Assembly: GCA_019828565.1 (NCBI GenBank) | Contig: JAHDYR010000001.1 | Location: 310,001 to 374,000 of the forward strand | DNA from: Carpediemonas membranifera | Lineage: Eukaryota; Fornicata | Direction: 5' to 3' | DNA length: 64,000 bases | Notes under the pieces: model-generated | What the model was told of the DNA's origin: nothing | What the model saw: the letters and a program-made list of their open reading frames with translations, nothing else | Database searches by the model: none | In this document: piece by piece, positions 39,425 through 49,778 of the stretch | Layout of the letters: each line of letters opens with the position of its first letter | Numbering within the stretch: position 1 is the stretch's first letter | Position numbers and translations under genes: made by a program

Positions 39425-40390
39425 CTACCTTCTCTTATCCTGCACCTTTTGCAACGACGCCGTCAGACGAGGGAATGTGGCAGGGAAAGTGTCTCTCCGT
39501 CCATCAGCGATGTGCAGTACCCGGTGCGTGTTGATTAGACTGCCGAACTTCGAGTACCGCTTGCTGAGGAGCCCTTCATGGATGAGGCCTTGGATCGCCG
39601 CAGATGGCGCAATCTTGAGCATGCGGGATGTTCTGAAGAGATCCTTCTCGACAAGCTCGTTTCTAGAAAGGTAGGTAGCACCGTTTGCAGCGGCGTCGCG
39701 GCAGTACTGGCGGCATCTGTTGTAATCGCCAACAGTCAACCACGAGCAATTGGGGAGGGTCTCGCTGTCCTGCAGGGCGACAACCTGAGCCATATCATCG
39801 CGGTCAACGTCCGTATCCTCCTCGATCTCGCTGTCTTCGTTCACAGTGGTCTTTGCGTTGGGGACAGGAACCTCAAGGGCTGCGGGCGGGTTCATAACGG
39901 CCGAGTTACCGATCATGTCCCAGGATATAGCGAGGCTGGCGATCATAGGCCGGCACTGCGTGAAGAAGGCGCGGAGCTTCGCCAGAGAGGCGAGGTCCTC
40001 GGCGACAAAGCCACATTCAAGGATCACGCTCGTTTCTTCAGCAAGGTTGATCATCTTTGACTGCACGGCGTCAAGCTCTGGCTTATAAAGGATGGCTTGA
40101 GAGATCTGCTTGAGGCAAAAGTAGACGCCGTCGTTCTCAATGAACTGCTGCACATTGGCGGCCGCACTGGAATCAAGACGGGTGCGGATGACATATAGTA
40201 CAAGCATACGAACGGCTCTTAGGAAAGCCATCTGGGACTTGAAGCGAGGCAGCATTGGATGCTCGTCAGTCCTAAAAAGTGGGAAGAAGTCATCGTCGAG
40301 CTTCCTAAAGACCTCTACTTGATTCTCATTCAACCATTCAACGAATTGGATGTCCGATAGCCCTTTCTGAGCTTCTATAAGGGAGCTCAT
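39425..40390 (-). CDS. Helical-repeat protein with possible winged-helix end, unknown
   Basis: 321 aa from ATG 40390 (upstream in-frame codons have no ATG). The N-terminal 180 residues form hydrophobic helices of armadillo- or HEAT-like spacing (FKSQMAFLRAVRMLVLYVIRT, VYFCLKQISQAILYKPEL). An acidic linker (VNEDSEIEEDTDVDRDD) follows. The C-terminal 110 residues (CRQYCRDAAANGATYLSRNEL, LKIAPSAAIQGLIHEGLLSKR) have the helix-turn-helix rhythm of a winged helix, as seen in some chromosome-axis and DNA-binding factors. I do not recognise the family. Confidence 0.6.
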   Translation of the reverse strand: MSSLIEAQKGLSDIQFVEWLNENQVEVFRKLDDDFFPLFRTDEHPMLPRFKSQMAFLRAVRMLVLYVIRTRLDSSAAANVQQFIENDGVYFCLKQISQAILYKPELDAVQSKMINLAEETSVILECGFVAEDLASLAKLRAFFTQCRPMIASLAISWDMIGNSAVMNPPAALEVPVPNAKTTVNEDSEIEEDTDVDRDDMAQVVALQDSETLPNCSWLTVGDYNRCRQYCRDAAANGATYLSRNELVEKDLFRTSRMLKIAPSAAIQGLIHEGLLSKRYSKFGSLINTHRVLHIADGRRDTFPATFPRLTASLQKVQDKRR

Positions 40391-40532
40391 GCACTTCGTC
40401 TCGAGGCTGCGCGCAAACAATACATGGCGCTTTAACAACGTAAATCAGAAACAAACATCAAACCGGGCAGTGACAGACCAGCATACCCATCAGTCACATA
40501 CAAACACAGCCGACATACCGCCCCACGGGGCC

Positions 40533-41207
40533 TCACCTCGAATCAAGCTCCAGGACCAGGCCCTTGTTCTTCACGACGGCCTCCTGGGCTGCCGCTGAGG
40601 TGGTTACTATGCGAGCCATCACAGCCATCGCAGTGGCGGAGTACGGCACGAAGTTGGCTCGGGCAACGTTTTCTGCGTGATGAGCGTAGGCGATGAGAGC
40701 GGAGGACCTAATCTCGCCAAGGAGCGCATATACAGCATCTAGGCGCTGAATAAGATACTTGCTATACTCAGGAGAGGCACGTAGACGTGGTATTGTGGCG
40801 GAAAAGGCGCCCGCATATTCCTTGAGATCGTTGCCAATGTCAATACGCTTGTACTTGTTCAAAAGTCTGCGGGTGGTTACTAATTTGCGGAAATAACCTG
40901 TCTTTCGGTGCGCATTCTTGAACATATAGTACAATTGGTTCACAAGCTGGATTTCATTGTCTAGCTTGGTAGGTAGAACGTTGTGCCTCCCAGTGTTCAA
41001 CTTCTGCGCTCTGTCGCACAATTTAGCATCACTGGACCCAACAGTTGTCACTGCAGGCTTTTTCGCAGAGATTTGCATCGTGGCGATCGTCCGGTGCATA
41101 AAGTGCACATTCTTCGTTACGAGTCGTACAGGGAGGAAGGAGCCATGCAAAATACAGTGAAAGCTATGAGTAAGACACGAAGGGGTCTTGCTGCCAGAAC
41201 TTCTCAT
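40533..41207 (-). CDS. Small basic helical protein, possibly RNase MRP/NEPRO-like
   Basis: Up to 224 aa. The segment PTKLDNEIQLVNQLYYMFKNAH, then RKTGYFRKLVTTRRLLNKYKR has the pattern of nucleolar NEPRO/Rmp1-type proteins (long helix, N-x-H, then F-x-K-L-x-x-x-R-R). The rest is helical and hydrophobic with Ala-rich ends. This similarity is weak. Several Met could start the protein: 41207, 41099 (MHRTIATM) or 41078 (MQISAKK); the first 43 residues are not convincing. The gene is divergent from eL6. Confidence 0.5.
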   Translation of the reverse strand: MRSSGSKTPSCLTHSFHCILHGSFLPVRLVTKNVHFMHRTIATMQISAKKPAVTTVGSSDAKLCDRAQKLNTGRHNVLPTKLDNEIQLVNQLYYMFKNAHRKTGYFRKLVTTRRLLNKYKRIDIGNDLKEYAGAFSATIPRLRASPEYSKYLIQRLDAVYALLGEIRSSALIAYAHHAENVARANFVPYSATAMAVMARIVTTSAAAQEAVVKNKGLVLELDSR

Positions 41208-41394
41208 TCGTCGCTCTGCCGCCAGTCAGGACACTTGAGAAAAATCAGCCCGACTCAGCATGTGTATCACTGTTCTGCTGGTCAATTTCAAATACTCACG
41301 CAGCCTATACGCTCTCATCTGAGGGCCTGACTACTTCATCTTTTTTGTACGAAAAAAAACTTGCATGAAAAAAGACGATCGCTTCTGAGTGTCT

Positions 41395-41897
41395 ATGGAC
41401 GTCCGTTTCGCTGCCCCCGAGCGTATTCCTAAGCCTCTTGTTTGTATTTTTGCCGTTTTTACGTGATTATACAGGTTTCCTACAAGGCTAACAAGAAGGG
41501 AACTGTTCTTAAGAAGAACCTCGTTCCTGGCTCCATTGTGATCCTTCTCGCTGGTCGCTACGCTGGCTCCCGCGCTGTCTTCCTCAAGCAGCTCGACTCC
41601 GGCCTCCTTCTCGTTACCGGCCCCCACAAGGTCAACGGTGTCCCTCTTCGCCGCGTTAACCAGCGCTACGTCATCGGCACCTCCACTTCCATCGATGTCT
41701 CCAAGGTTGATCTGTCCAACGTCTCTGAGGAGTGGTTCAAGCACTCTGAGACCGTCCTCCCCGCTCTCGCTGAGACCCAGAAGACCCTCGATGCTACCCT
41801 CCTTGCTGAGATCAAGAAGGTTGACTCCATGAAGGCTTACATGAAGTCCAAGTTCTCCCTCAAGAAGGGCGACCGCCCCCACGACATGGTCTTTTAA
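41395..41897 (+). CDS. RPL6: Large ribosomal subunit protein eL6
   Basis: 155 aa from exons 41395-41439 and 41475-41897 around a 35-nt intron (GTTTGT...ATACAG). Splicing gives MDVRFAAPERIPKPL-VSYKANKKGT. The core LVPGSIVILLAGRYAGSRAVFLKQLDSGLLLVTGP and the stretch NGVPLRRVNQRYVIGTST are diagnostic for eL6. It lacks the long N-terminal extension of animal eL6, as in other protists. The codons are strongly biased to C- and T-ending forms such as GTC, CTC and TCC, as expected for a highly expressed gene. An A-rich and T-rich stretch lies about 35 bp before the ATG. Confidence 0.95.
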
Positions 41898-42084
41898 ATG
41901 CCGTCGCTATTGTGCGCCCAGGGTGATTGTTGATGATTTCGTCAAAAGAAGTGACAATACTGCCGTCACTTGCTCTTGCAGTGTGATCATGCTGATACAT
42001 TCGTCAGAGCATTCGCTCTGGCAACATTCTGGTCCCGAGCACTTTTGTGCACTTCGACGCTGAGCTCGAGCTGAACAACATCAA

Positions 42085-44780
42085 ATGGATCCGTTGACAT
42101 TCAGGCTCGTCTCTAAGGGAACCAAGCTTAACCAAGATGAGCAAGGCGCCCTTATTCGTGACGTTTGCTGTCTTGCCAGTGCAGATCCACGTGCATACCA
42201 GGCCATGTCCGATGGAAGCGCCTCTCGCGTATGTAGAACCCCATATGTCTCACTCAGATGTTCCCTGGTGCCCAGCCCGTCTCTATTACCGAAGAGAGCC
42301 TTGAGAAGACGATGAACGACGACTACCATGTCTCCGAGAAGACTGACGGCACACGTTTCCTCCTCTACATCCGCGACACCCGCTCCAACGTGGGCGAGAA
42401 GGACCGCACGCACATCAAGGGCCAAGTTATCAATGACAAGGCAAAGTGCTACCTCGTAGGCCGTGAGTGGGAGATCATTGACCTGAACCTTTCTCTGCCC
42501 CTCACGTCGAGAAACCTCACTAGCCTGCTGGACGGGGAGCTCGTGTCTGATATGACGAAGGAGGGCGAAAAACGACTCGTGCTATATGTGTTTGATGCCC
42601 TTTTCGTGGCGGGCCAGAGCGTGGTTAGAGAAACGCTCGTAACTCGACTTAACTCAGTCAAATACTTGTTCAAAGGCAGACAGAACTTGTACGCCCGCAA
42701 AAAGAAGGGAATGAAGGTAGACGAAGATATGCTTCGTTTCGAAGTCGCCTTCACGCAAGCAAGGCACAGGAGAGCCAAGGAGGGGCACCCGGACGATGTC
42801 AGCTTCGTAGTCAAGCATTTTATGCCCAAGAGCGAGATCAAGAAGATGTTTGATGAGGTCATCCCCCGCCTACCACATAGGAACGATGGCGTCATCCTCA
42901 CGCCCAGTAAGGATCCGTACAAAGCTGGAACGTGTCCCAGACTGCTTAAGTGGAAGCCTGCGGACCAGAATAGTGTCGATTTTATGGTGGGGCGGAAACA
43001 CATCGTGGTCGAAATCAAAAACGACGATGGGACATTCAGACAGGAGACACGCATCCTGGCGACTCTGTACCTCGCCAAGGACGGCCAGACAGATTTCACA
43101 GAGGGTGGTTTGACCAACGTTGACTTGACTCCAGGCCAAGTCGCCCACATCTTGGCAGTCGACAAGAAGCGTGAGAAGGATGATTCGCGGCCGCCGTATC
43201 TCACGGACACAGTCGTCGAGGCCGTATACGTGCCCGACTGGCACCTGACTACGTACAAGAAAGTCGACCGCGTCTCTGTCGATGACTCCGGGAAGGAGCA
43301 CAAGCGGACGGTCTGGGTGGTTGACTCGGTTCTGGACGGGGGCTGGAGGATCGAGCGGGAGAGACCTGATAAGGCGCTGCCTAACGATATTAAGACGTAC
43401 AACAAGGTGTTTATGTCGATTCAGCAGGCCATCACCAAGGAAACGCTCATCGATCGCTTGGAGGCGAGGCCCCTTGTCGCTGTGAGCGGCGAGGGATTGC
43501 CGAGCCTTCCTTCGGACTTGGTGAAAGCCGCACACGCTGCATTCAACTCATACCAGCTGACACGAGTCAAACCAGCGCCCAAGGCAGATCGACTCGATCT
43601 TTCAGCCGTGACCGCCGCACTCGGCGTTCACCCAGTGACAACAACGGTCTCCTTTGGTCATGTCGCTGAAGTATCAGATTTCATCCGTCGCCACGTGGTG
43701 CACGCCGCCCACACTGAGCTTGAGATGCGATTGGGCGTGATCCGGTGGTCCGAGGCCGCACTCCCGCCTGGCCCCATTCAACTCGCCTGGCAGATGGCAT
43801 GTAATGACGCTGCTTCCCGCAAACTGCCTGCTCCACCCCTGCCCCGTTACGCTCATGCCGTGGACGCCGTTGTCGCGGCAAAGGGAACGTATTTCGACTC
43901 TGGTGTGACTCAACTCCAATACCGGCTGATTAAGGCGGCACTCAACGCGCACTGGAATGAGATGAAGGGGACCCAGGAGGGCCAGGCGGAGGGGTATTCT
44001 GTTGCCAAGAGTCTGACTGAAGATCTCAACTTCCGGAGCTTGGGCGATAAGATCCGTGTATCGTATCCGTATGCACCAGATCCTGCGAATCCGAGAGGTA
44101 AGAAGATTATTGCGGTCGATAAGATCTTTTGCATGAAGAAACAGCGAACGGACAAGCTCGACATCCGGACATCCGGAAAGACCGACATCCGCCTCGCCTC
44201 TTCAGTAGAGGAGCCAATGGAGCTCCCCGCGGCCCTGAGATCGCCCAAGCCAGACGAGCCGCTCCTCCGGGGCCGCCGTAAGCTGCGCACCAGTTTCCGG
44301 ACATCCGGATGGTCACTTGACTTGACTGAAGTCAGAGAACTTCGTGGAGTCGACAAAGGGCTGAACCGGCTCTGGTCGAAGGAGGCCACGTTCGAAGTCG
44401 AGTTGGAGGTGACCCCCAATGGTCTGGCCAACCTCCAGGGTGCCTCCGCTATCCCAGCAGCGTTCTTCCAGCAGTGCGCAGACATCCTTCAGCAGGCACG
44501 GGTGCTTGTGGAGCGGTGTGGGTCCACGTGGGATGATACGCCGACTCAGGCAGAGTTGGGCAGGGTAAGGCCGGAGGAGGAGGAAACCGTGGAGGCGGAG
44601 GCGACAGAAGGACAGGGTGAGGCCAAGGCTGAGGCCCCGGAGCCGAATCAGGTCGAAGTGAAGGCTGAAGAGACGACAAAGCCCGCGGATGCTCCGGAGG
44701 TGCGGAAAGCGGTGCCCGTGCCGGCAGAGAAGCGGGATGTTATTACCATGGGTGTGGGGCTGCTGGTATGCGACGAGTGA
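42085..44780 (+). CDS. mRNA capping enzyme: guanylyltransferase fused to a TTM-type RNA triphosphatase
   Basis: 888 aa from exons 42085-42228 and 42258-44780 (29-nt intron, GTATGT...ACTCAG). The N-terminal half is an mRNA guanylyltransferase: MFPGAQPVSI, KTDGTR with the nucleotidyl lysine (residue 76), LDGELV (about 140), NDGVILTP (about 257), LLKWKP (about 277) and motif VI RIERERPDKALPN (about 411). The C-terminal half has the TTM (triphosphate tunnel) signature: HTELEMRLG (535-541), RRKLRTSFRTSGWSLDLTEV, and ATFEVELEV (760-766). These are the two acidic strands and basic residues of Cet1-type metal-dependent RNA triphosphatases. A Pro/Glu tail ends the protein. No methyltransferase domain. 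Confidence 0.88.
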
Positions 44781-44874
44781 GTACGTAACAAGTAAACCCC
44801 GGTCATAAATATGGGTAAGGTCATCTCTCAGCCTGGCTACATTTCAAGGAACGAAGGAATGCTTTATTACAGTG

Positions 44875-46059
44875 TTACAGATTCAACGCGCTTGACGTGA
44901 TCATCCCCGACGACGAGGGGCTATACAACAGCTTCTCACGAGATGCCTTGGGCGATGTCCCGGCCGATTTGGGCGATGACTGGGGTTGCCGGGCCTTCTG
45001 CCGAGTGATGGACAGAGAAAAGATGATATCCGGGTCGACTATCAGCCCAGCTCTGGAGGGATGCAGATGACCCACCCCGCCGCTTGTAAATGGCACGACA
45101 GGGCCACTGTGATACTGTGGGACTTCGTGGCCATGGTCTTTCCTCCGCAGGCGGCGACGACGCTCGTTTGCGCTGAGAACACCGCCGATGGATGGCTCTG
45201 TGAGGATGAGGCTGTCCATTGCGAGCCGGGGCACTCGAACGGTGGGCTCGGGCTGGTCCATCTCTTTCAAGAGGCGGAAGTCAGTGGCGGCCTTCTTCAT
45301 TTCCCCCACCTCGCGATAGACCAGAGCTCTATCTGACACAAGACCGTGGATGGGAAGACCGGCGGATTGGGCGCTTTCAACTGCCTTTGTCAGGTGCTCG
45401 AGCGCTTCGTCCGAGCGGAATTGATAAAAGAGAGCGACCGCCATCAAATGATGAGCACCGCTATGATCAGGGACGGCCTTGAGAACCGTCTGGGTGTTCT
45501 GCATGCATATCTCAACGTTTCCCAGGAGCAAATGGGCCAAGCCGAGCAAGTAGCGCAGCTCCGTGTGTCCCGGGGCGATGCTCAGACCCTCGTTCAGCGC
45601 AGCAATCGAGTTGGCGGTGTTGTCGTTGTTGAAACAGAGGATGGCGATGTGGTGGTAGATGTCGACGAGCAGACTCGAGAGGACTTCCGGGGTGAACGCC
45701 TTGCGGAGGTGGGAGGGGATGTCGCGAGGCTCGTGCTGATAGAGCTGGATCACGCCAATGGCACGCTGGTAGAGTATGTCGGCCTCCTCAATGTGTCCTT
45801 CGCGGCCCATGAGCGAGGCAAGCATGACAAGGGCGTGCAGCTCGGCCTGGTCACCGGCAAGGACTTGGTTCATCGCGCGGATACACCCATCAATGTCATC
45901 AAGGTTCAGGAAGCATATTCCGCGGTTGTAGAGGGACGTAAGGTCATATTTGTCCGTGTTGGCCGCAAGATTGTAGAAATATTTTGCATTTGCGTAGTTG
46001 CCTTCGTCAAAGAATGTATCTGCCTTTGTTATGTATGAGAGAGTGTCCGATGTTTGCAT
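44875..46059 (-). CDS. TPR-repeat protein
   Basis: 394 aa. At least six tetratricopeptide repeats lie in residues 5-270 (for example ADTFFDEGNYANAKYFYNLAANTD, YNRGICFLNLDDIDGCIRAMNQVLAG, LRYLLGLAHLLLGNVEICMQNTQTVLKAVPD). The C-terminal 120 residues are Arg/Ser/Pro-rich and probably disordered. It is a protein-interaction scaffold. Ciliary TPR proteins such as BBS4/BBS8 and chaperone cofactors are possible but not supported by distinct motifs. ATG 46059 is used (46062 is TTG). Confidence 0.75.
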   Translation of the reverse strand: MQTSDTLSYITKADTFFDEGNYANAKYFYNLAANTDKYDLTSLYNRGICFLNLDDIDGCIRAMNQVLAGDQAELHALVMLASLMGREGHIEEADILYQRAIGVIQLYQHEPRDIPSHLRKAFTPEVLSSLLVDIYHHIAILCFNNDNTANSIAALNEGLSIAPGHTELRYLLGLAHLLLGNVEICMQNTQTVLKAVPDHSGAHHLMAVALFYQFRSDEALEHLTKAVESAQSAGLPIHGLVSDRALVYREVGEMKKAATDFRLLKEMDQPEPTVRVPRLAMDSLILTEPSIGGVLSANERRRRLRRKDHGHEVPQYHSGPVVPFTSGGVGHLHPSRAGLIVDPDIIFSLSITRQKARQPQSSPKSAGTSPKASREKLLYSPSSSGMITSSALNL

Positions 46060-46174
46060 CAAGCGGAGTGAAAGACGGCGAAGATTCTCGCCAGCTTTTT
46101 TCTCACAAAACGGTCTTTAAACTGCGAAATATGAATTCACGCAAGTCGCGATAGTCACTGAGTTGCCTCACAGC

Positions 46175-48058
46175 TTACACATCAACCCCTGCCTGTCTAA
46201 AATACACCTTCAAGTCCGAGTCCGCCTCGCTCACAGTCACTCCGTCGAGCACGCCCTTGTTCTTCACCGCCCGAGCCGCCGCCACCGCCCTGATGGCCGA
46301 GTCTACGGTTCCCTCCGCCTGCAGATTATAAATTGTAACGGGTCTAGTCTGCCCGATACGATGGATGCGAGCCTCAGCCTGCTCGTCAGTCGTCGGGTTG
46401 TAGTCGTGGTCAATGAAGACAGCGACACTCGCTGCGGTCAGTGTGATACCCACCCCGCCTGCCCTGGTTGAGAGCAGCATCACAGCAGGGCCTGGGGCGT
46501 GCTGGAACGCGGCGATGATGCCTCCCCGGTCGGCTGTGTCGGTCTGCCCGTCGAGCCGGAAAAGATCGATTTGGGCGATCGGCTCGAGAATTGACTCGAA
46601 TATGTCCAGCACGAGTCGGAACTGTGAGAATACTACAGCCGATTGCCCAGAAGCCAAGGTCTGGCGGACAAGGGCAAGTGCCCTGTCAATCTTGGCTGAA
46701 CCACTCAAGTCGAGTTCCGGCACATCTATTCCGGCAGCTTCAAATGCCGGAATCATCTGCCAGTCATAAACTAGGCCATGGGTCGGCACAGCCGGAGTCG
46801 TAGGCATGAGAAGCAGGCTCTCAGGACTAAAAGAGGCCAGCATATCGCCCAAATCGCAGCCCAACGCCTCACCTACAGCAAAGGCCAGGGTCGGGTTGGG
46901 TGTGGCTTGGTCGGCTGCAAGCTGGGCGATCAGCGTGCGGCGGGCAGTGTCGTATGAGGTGGAAACCAACAGTGGATGGGCACACGCCAGTCTGGTACGC
47001 ATCAGTGAGGTTGAGAGGGACTGACCAACACAGCCACTCAATGTCGCGTCATAAACTGCGCGATGACTCTGACTCAATTCGACTTTGACAGTCAAACGCC
47101 GGATCTCGGGCAAGTCTCTGGTGACGTCCGCCTTGACTCGTCTCAGCATGAACGGACCGAGCAGGTAGACCGCAAGCGGGCCCAGGTCGACTGGGATAGC
47201 TGTCAGATCAGAGAGTCTGGCCTTGACCCACGGCGACACGAAGCTGAGCAGGGCGAGCAGCTCGGCCGGGGTGTTTTGCATGGGCGTACCTGTGAGTAGG
47301 ACCTTGGTGCCTGCTCTGACTCGGGCCAAGTTGGAGTGCAGCTTAGTGCTGGGATTTCTGAGGACTTGGGCCTCGTCGACCACGAGCACGCGCCACCTGT
47401 TGGTGTCAAGTGCCCGCCGGACCTTTCCGTCTGCTATTACCGGTGTTGTGGCCACAACTACAGTCCCTGCGTCTGGTTGACCAACCCTAAGGATGCCAGC
47501 CCGGGTAGCATGTCGCGTGTACTTCTCGAGACGGTCACCCGAACTCTCCAGCCACCTGAGGCCAATGTGTCTCCCGCTCTTGTCCCCTGCCAGCGTGAGC
47601 ACGGTGAGGCTGGTCCATGTCGCGACCTCTGACGTCCAGTGGGCGACAGTGGATGCCGGGACGACGACTAGGGCGCGTTGGGTCGGAGAAAGGACGGAAG
47701 CAATGAACATAACGGCTTGGACAGTCTTGCCGAGGCCCATTTCATCGGCAATGATGCCGTGGAGGCCGTTTCGGGAGAGAAGCTGGAGCCAGAGGACGCC
47801 CAGTGTCTGATAGCGATGCAGGTGAAACGTCTTGTCAGCAATCAGGCCATCTATCTGTTTCTGGCGTTGTTTGTAACTTAACTCTGCTGAACTCAGCATC
47901 TTCTCTGAATCTCGCTCCAAACGAGCTGTTAAGCTCGCACAGTGACGAATGAATGACAGAAAGATGGGCGGTAGTAATCCGGCATTCACCTGATCCTTCA
48001 CAAAGCTCAGAAACTGCAGATATTCATAATCTGCCTCGATTGCTTCGCCGGACAACAT
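46175..48058 (-). CDS. SNF2-family DNA translocase
   Basis: 627 aa. SNF2 helicase motifs are in order: Q-like HRYQTLGVLWLQ, I DEMGLGKTVQ (about 104), Ia, II DEAQ (about 225), III LLTGTPMQN, IV VVFSQFRLVLD, V LLSTRAGGVGITLTAA and VI QAEARIHRIGQTRPV. The spacing and the full DExx-HELICc layout match SMARCAD1/Fun30- or INO80-like remodellers. Motif II is DEAQ where most relatives have DEGH or DEAH. The protein is short: no bromodomain, CUE or HSA domain, and a small insertion region in the second lobe (about 400-450). It could be a repair or chromatin remodeller. Confidence 0.85.
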   Translation of the reverse strand: MLSGEAIEADYEYLQFLSFVKDQVNAGLLPPIFLSFIRHCASLTARLERDSEKMLSSAELSYKQRQKQIDGLIADKTFHLHRYQTLGVLWLQLLSRNGLHGIIADEMGLGKTVQAVMFIASVLSPTQRALVVVPASTVAHWTSEVATWTSLTVLTLAGDKSGRHIGLRWLESSGDRLEKYTRHATRAGILRVGQPDAGTVVVATTPVIADGKVRRALDTNRWRVLVVDEAQVLRNPSTKLHSNLARVRAGTKVLLTGTPMQNTPAELLALLSFVSPWVKARLSDLTAIPVDLGPLAVYLLGPFMLRRVKADVTRDLPEIRRLTVKVELSQSHRAVYDATLSGCVGQSLSTSLMRTRLACAHPLLVSTSYDTARRTLIAQLAADQATPNPTLAFAVGEALGCDLGDMLASFSPESLLLMPTTPAVPTHGLVYDWQMIPAFEAAGIDVPELDLSGSAKIDRALALVRQTLASGQSAVVFSQFRLVLDIFESILEPIAQIDLFRLDGQTDTADRGGIIAAFQHAPGPAVMLLSTRAGGVGITLTAASVAVFIDHDYNPTTDEQAEARIHRIGQTRPVTIYNLQAEGTVDSAIRAVAAARAVKNKGVLDGVTVSEADSDLKVYFRQAGVDV

Positions 48059-48162
48059 AACGGCCTTCCTAAAACTGCACTCAACTCGGCGGAATAGATT
48101 ATTGTCCGACCGCCCCTACCAGTGGAAATATGACTCTTTATCCGCATCACCTCATGCAGGTC

Positions 48163-48834
48163 TCAGACACGCTTCAGTCTCTCAGCGACTGCCTTCTCAG
48201 CCTTTTCCCGCAACGCAGCCTTCGCTGCGGCTGTAGCAGCCTTCTGTGCCTGTCTCTCCCGCTGCTTAGTCTCGATCTCGGTCTTCTTCGCGATACTGGC
48301 GGCCTGCTGGGACATGACGCGCTCCTTCTCGGCTCCAGCTAGAGACGCCGCCAGCGCAGCAATCTCCGAGCCGGAGAGGACCTTGTCTTTCCTAGAAGCC
48401 TTGGAACCAGACTCCCGGCCGCGTTTGAAGATGAGTGGGTGGTCAGCCGGCGCCATAGTGGGTTCCTCGGGCACTGTCTTGAAGCTCCTGCCGGCCTTGG
48501 CGGCAGTGATGATGTTCATCTTCGCAATAAGCCATCCCTTTGTCCAGAATAGCTTCACGGACCTCTCTTCCACGCGGATACCCTTGGGGAACTTCTCTTC
48601 CATCTCAAAATCCTTGTCGGGGCCCTTGGCGTTGTACTTGAAGTGGTCTGAGAACACTCTGAGCTTGATATTGCTGCGAGGGATGTCATAGATGCGGATA
48701 CGGAGCGATACTTCTCTCTTTTTCCAGTTCGTGTTGCATTCGAAAGGAGCTGTGCCCGATTCTTTCACACGCATGGGAACCATGCCCTTAACCACGTTCC
48801 CGGAAGCCTTGCTTGCTTTAGAGCGTGCATCCAT
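48163..48834 (-). CDS. CS/p23-like beta-sandwich protein with basic coiled-coil tail
   Basis: 223 aa. Residues 20-115 (REVSLRIRIYDIPRSNIKLRVFSDHFKY, FEMEEKFPKGIRVEERSVKLFW, TKGWLIAKMNI) alternate strands in the CS-domain manner seen in p23, PIH1 and NUDC co-chaperones. The tail is Ala/Lys/Arg-rich and helical (EKERVMSQQAASIAKKTEI). In flagellates, proteins with this plan often help assemble dynein arms, but no motif here proves that. 104 bp separate its stop from the SNF2 ATG. Confidence 0.55.
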   Translation of the reverse strand: MDARSKASKASGNVVKGMVPMRVKESGTAPFECNTNWKKREVSLRIRIYDIPRSNIKLRVFSDHFKYNAKGPDKDFEMEEKFPKGIRVEERSVKLFWTKGWLIAKMNIITAAKAGRSFKTVPEEPTMAPADHPLIFKRGRESGSKASRKDKVLSGSEIAALAASLAGAEKERVMSQQAASIAKKTEIETKQRERQAQKAATAAAKAALREKAEKAVAERLKRV

Positions 48835-49050
48835 GTTATCTGCGTATGCTCTGCGGCTCTTCGGTGAGTCGACGAGTCACAATGATCGACATGGTCAGGC
48901 TTGAGGGAGCTTGGCTGGGTACAAGTCTACTTCCATGGTTTAAAGCTTCTTTCTGCCCTTTCCCCGTGCTCTTAACGCCACCTGCGGACTTTACGAAATA
49001 CAAACTGTGAACAGCCGAGGCCTTCGAATAAATGAAACTCCCACAAGCCT

Positions 49051-49563
49051 CTACTTGAAGATAGATGCCATGAAGCTCTTATGACATGCCGCCTCGGTCG
49101 GCTTGTTGCTCCGCCCGACAGCCTCCGTCTGTTCGCCCGCCATAAACACTCCAGAGGACAGCCAACTGTTCCCAGATACCACAGCTGGTGCCTTGATCTT
49201 GGTCTCAGTCGCGCTATCTTTCCGGCGTTGCTGGATCTTCGCTAGTTCCCTTCGAAGGATCTCCTCGTCGTCGGCAGCGGTGGGATCCTCAGCATCCTCG
49301 GGCTCGGACCAGTCTTCATCAGCATACTGGGCAACTTCGTCCGGATCAAACGTGATTCGCTTCTTCAACTCGTCCGAAACGTTGCCCATCGTCAGAAGCT
49401 TCACATCCTCGGTATGGCGCTTTTTCGGCTCTTCTACAGCAGGTTTTGGACCGACTCTGTATTGTACTTTCCGTTTAGATGCTCCTCTGGAGCTTTGAGC
49501 CATGGACTGGCCCACAAGCACATCTTTCGCCATGCTTTGTGGCGCAGGTCTGACCCTGGTCAT
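49051..49563 (-). CDS. Cwc15-like spliceosome protein (diverged)
   Basis: 170 aa. It begins MTRVRPAPQ and is basic, then has an acidic centre with DDEEILRRELAKIQQRRKD, matching the AELEKIKKER helix of Cwc15. GNSWLSSG follows, like GNPLLN, and the protein ends ACHKSFMASIFK, like the FHRKFLHKYMK end. The order of these short motifs is that of Cwc15 (PRP19-complex associated, spliceosome active site). The conserved RRWDDDVVFKN stretch is missing. Upstream in-frame codons begin with TTG, so the first ATG is 49563. Probable but not certain; other short acidic spliceosome proteins are possible. Confidence 0.5.
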   Translation of the reverse strand: MTRVRPAPQSMAKDVLVGQSMAQSSRGASKRKVQYRVGPKPAVEEPKKRHTEDVKLLTMGNVSDELKKRITFDPDEVAQYADEDWSEPEDAEDPTAADDEEILRRELAKIQQRRKDSATETKIKAPAVVSGNSWLSSGVFMAGEQTEAVGRSNKPTEAACHKSFMASIFK

Positions 49564-49778
49564 CAGATGATGCGAGTGTGTGCTGACGTGTCCTTCATCT
49601 GTAGTAGTAGGCCACAAGAGCTGTAAAGGCCGGTCTAACCCTCCATATTGTTTCAAGCTGCTTCTGTCTTGCTCCGTCCACCCTCATCATAAACAATGAA
49701 GAAAAGCGGTAGGCAGCCAAAGGCAGTGAACTGCGACATGCGCCGCACCACGCCGACTGCAAGAGTAGCCTCGGGGAG

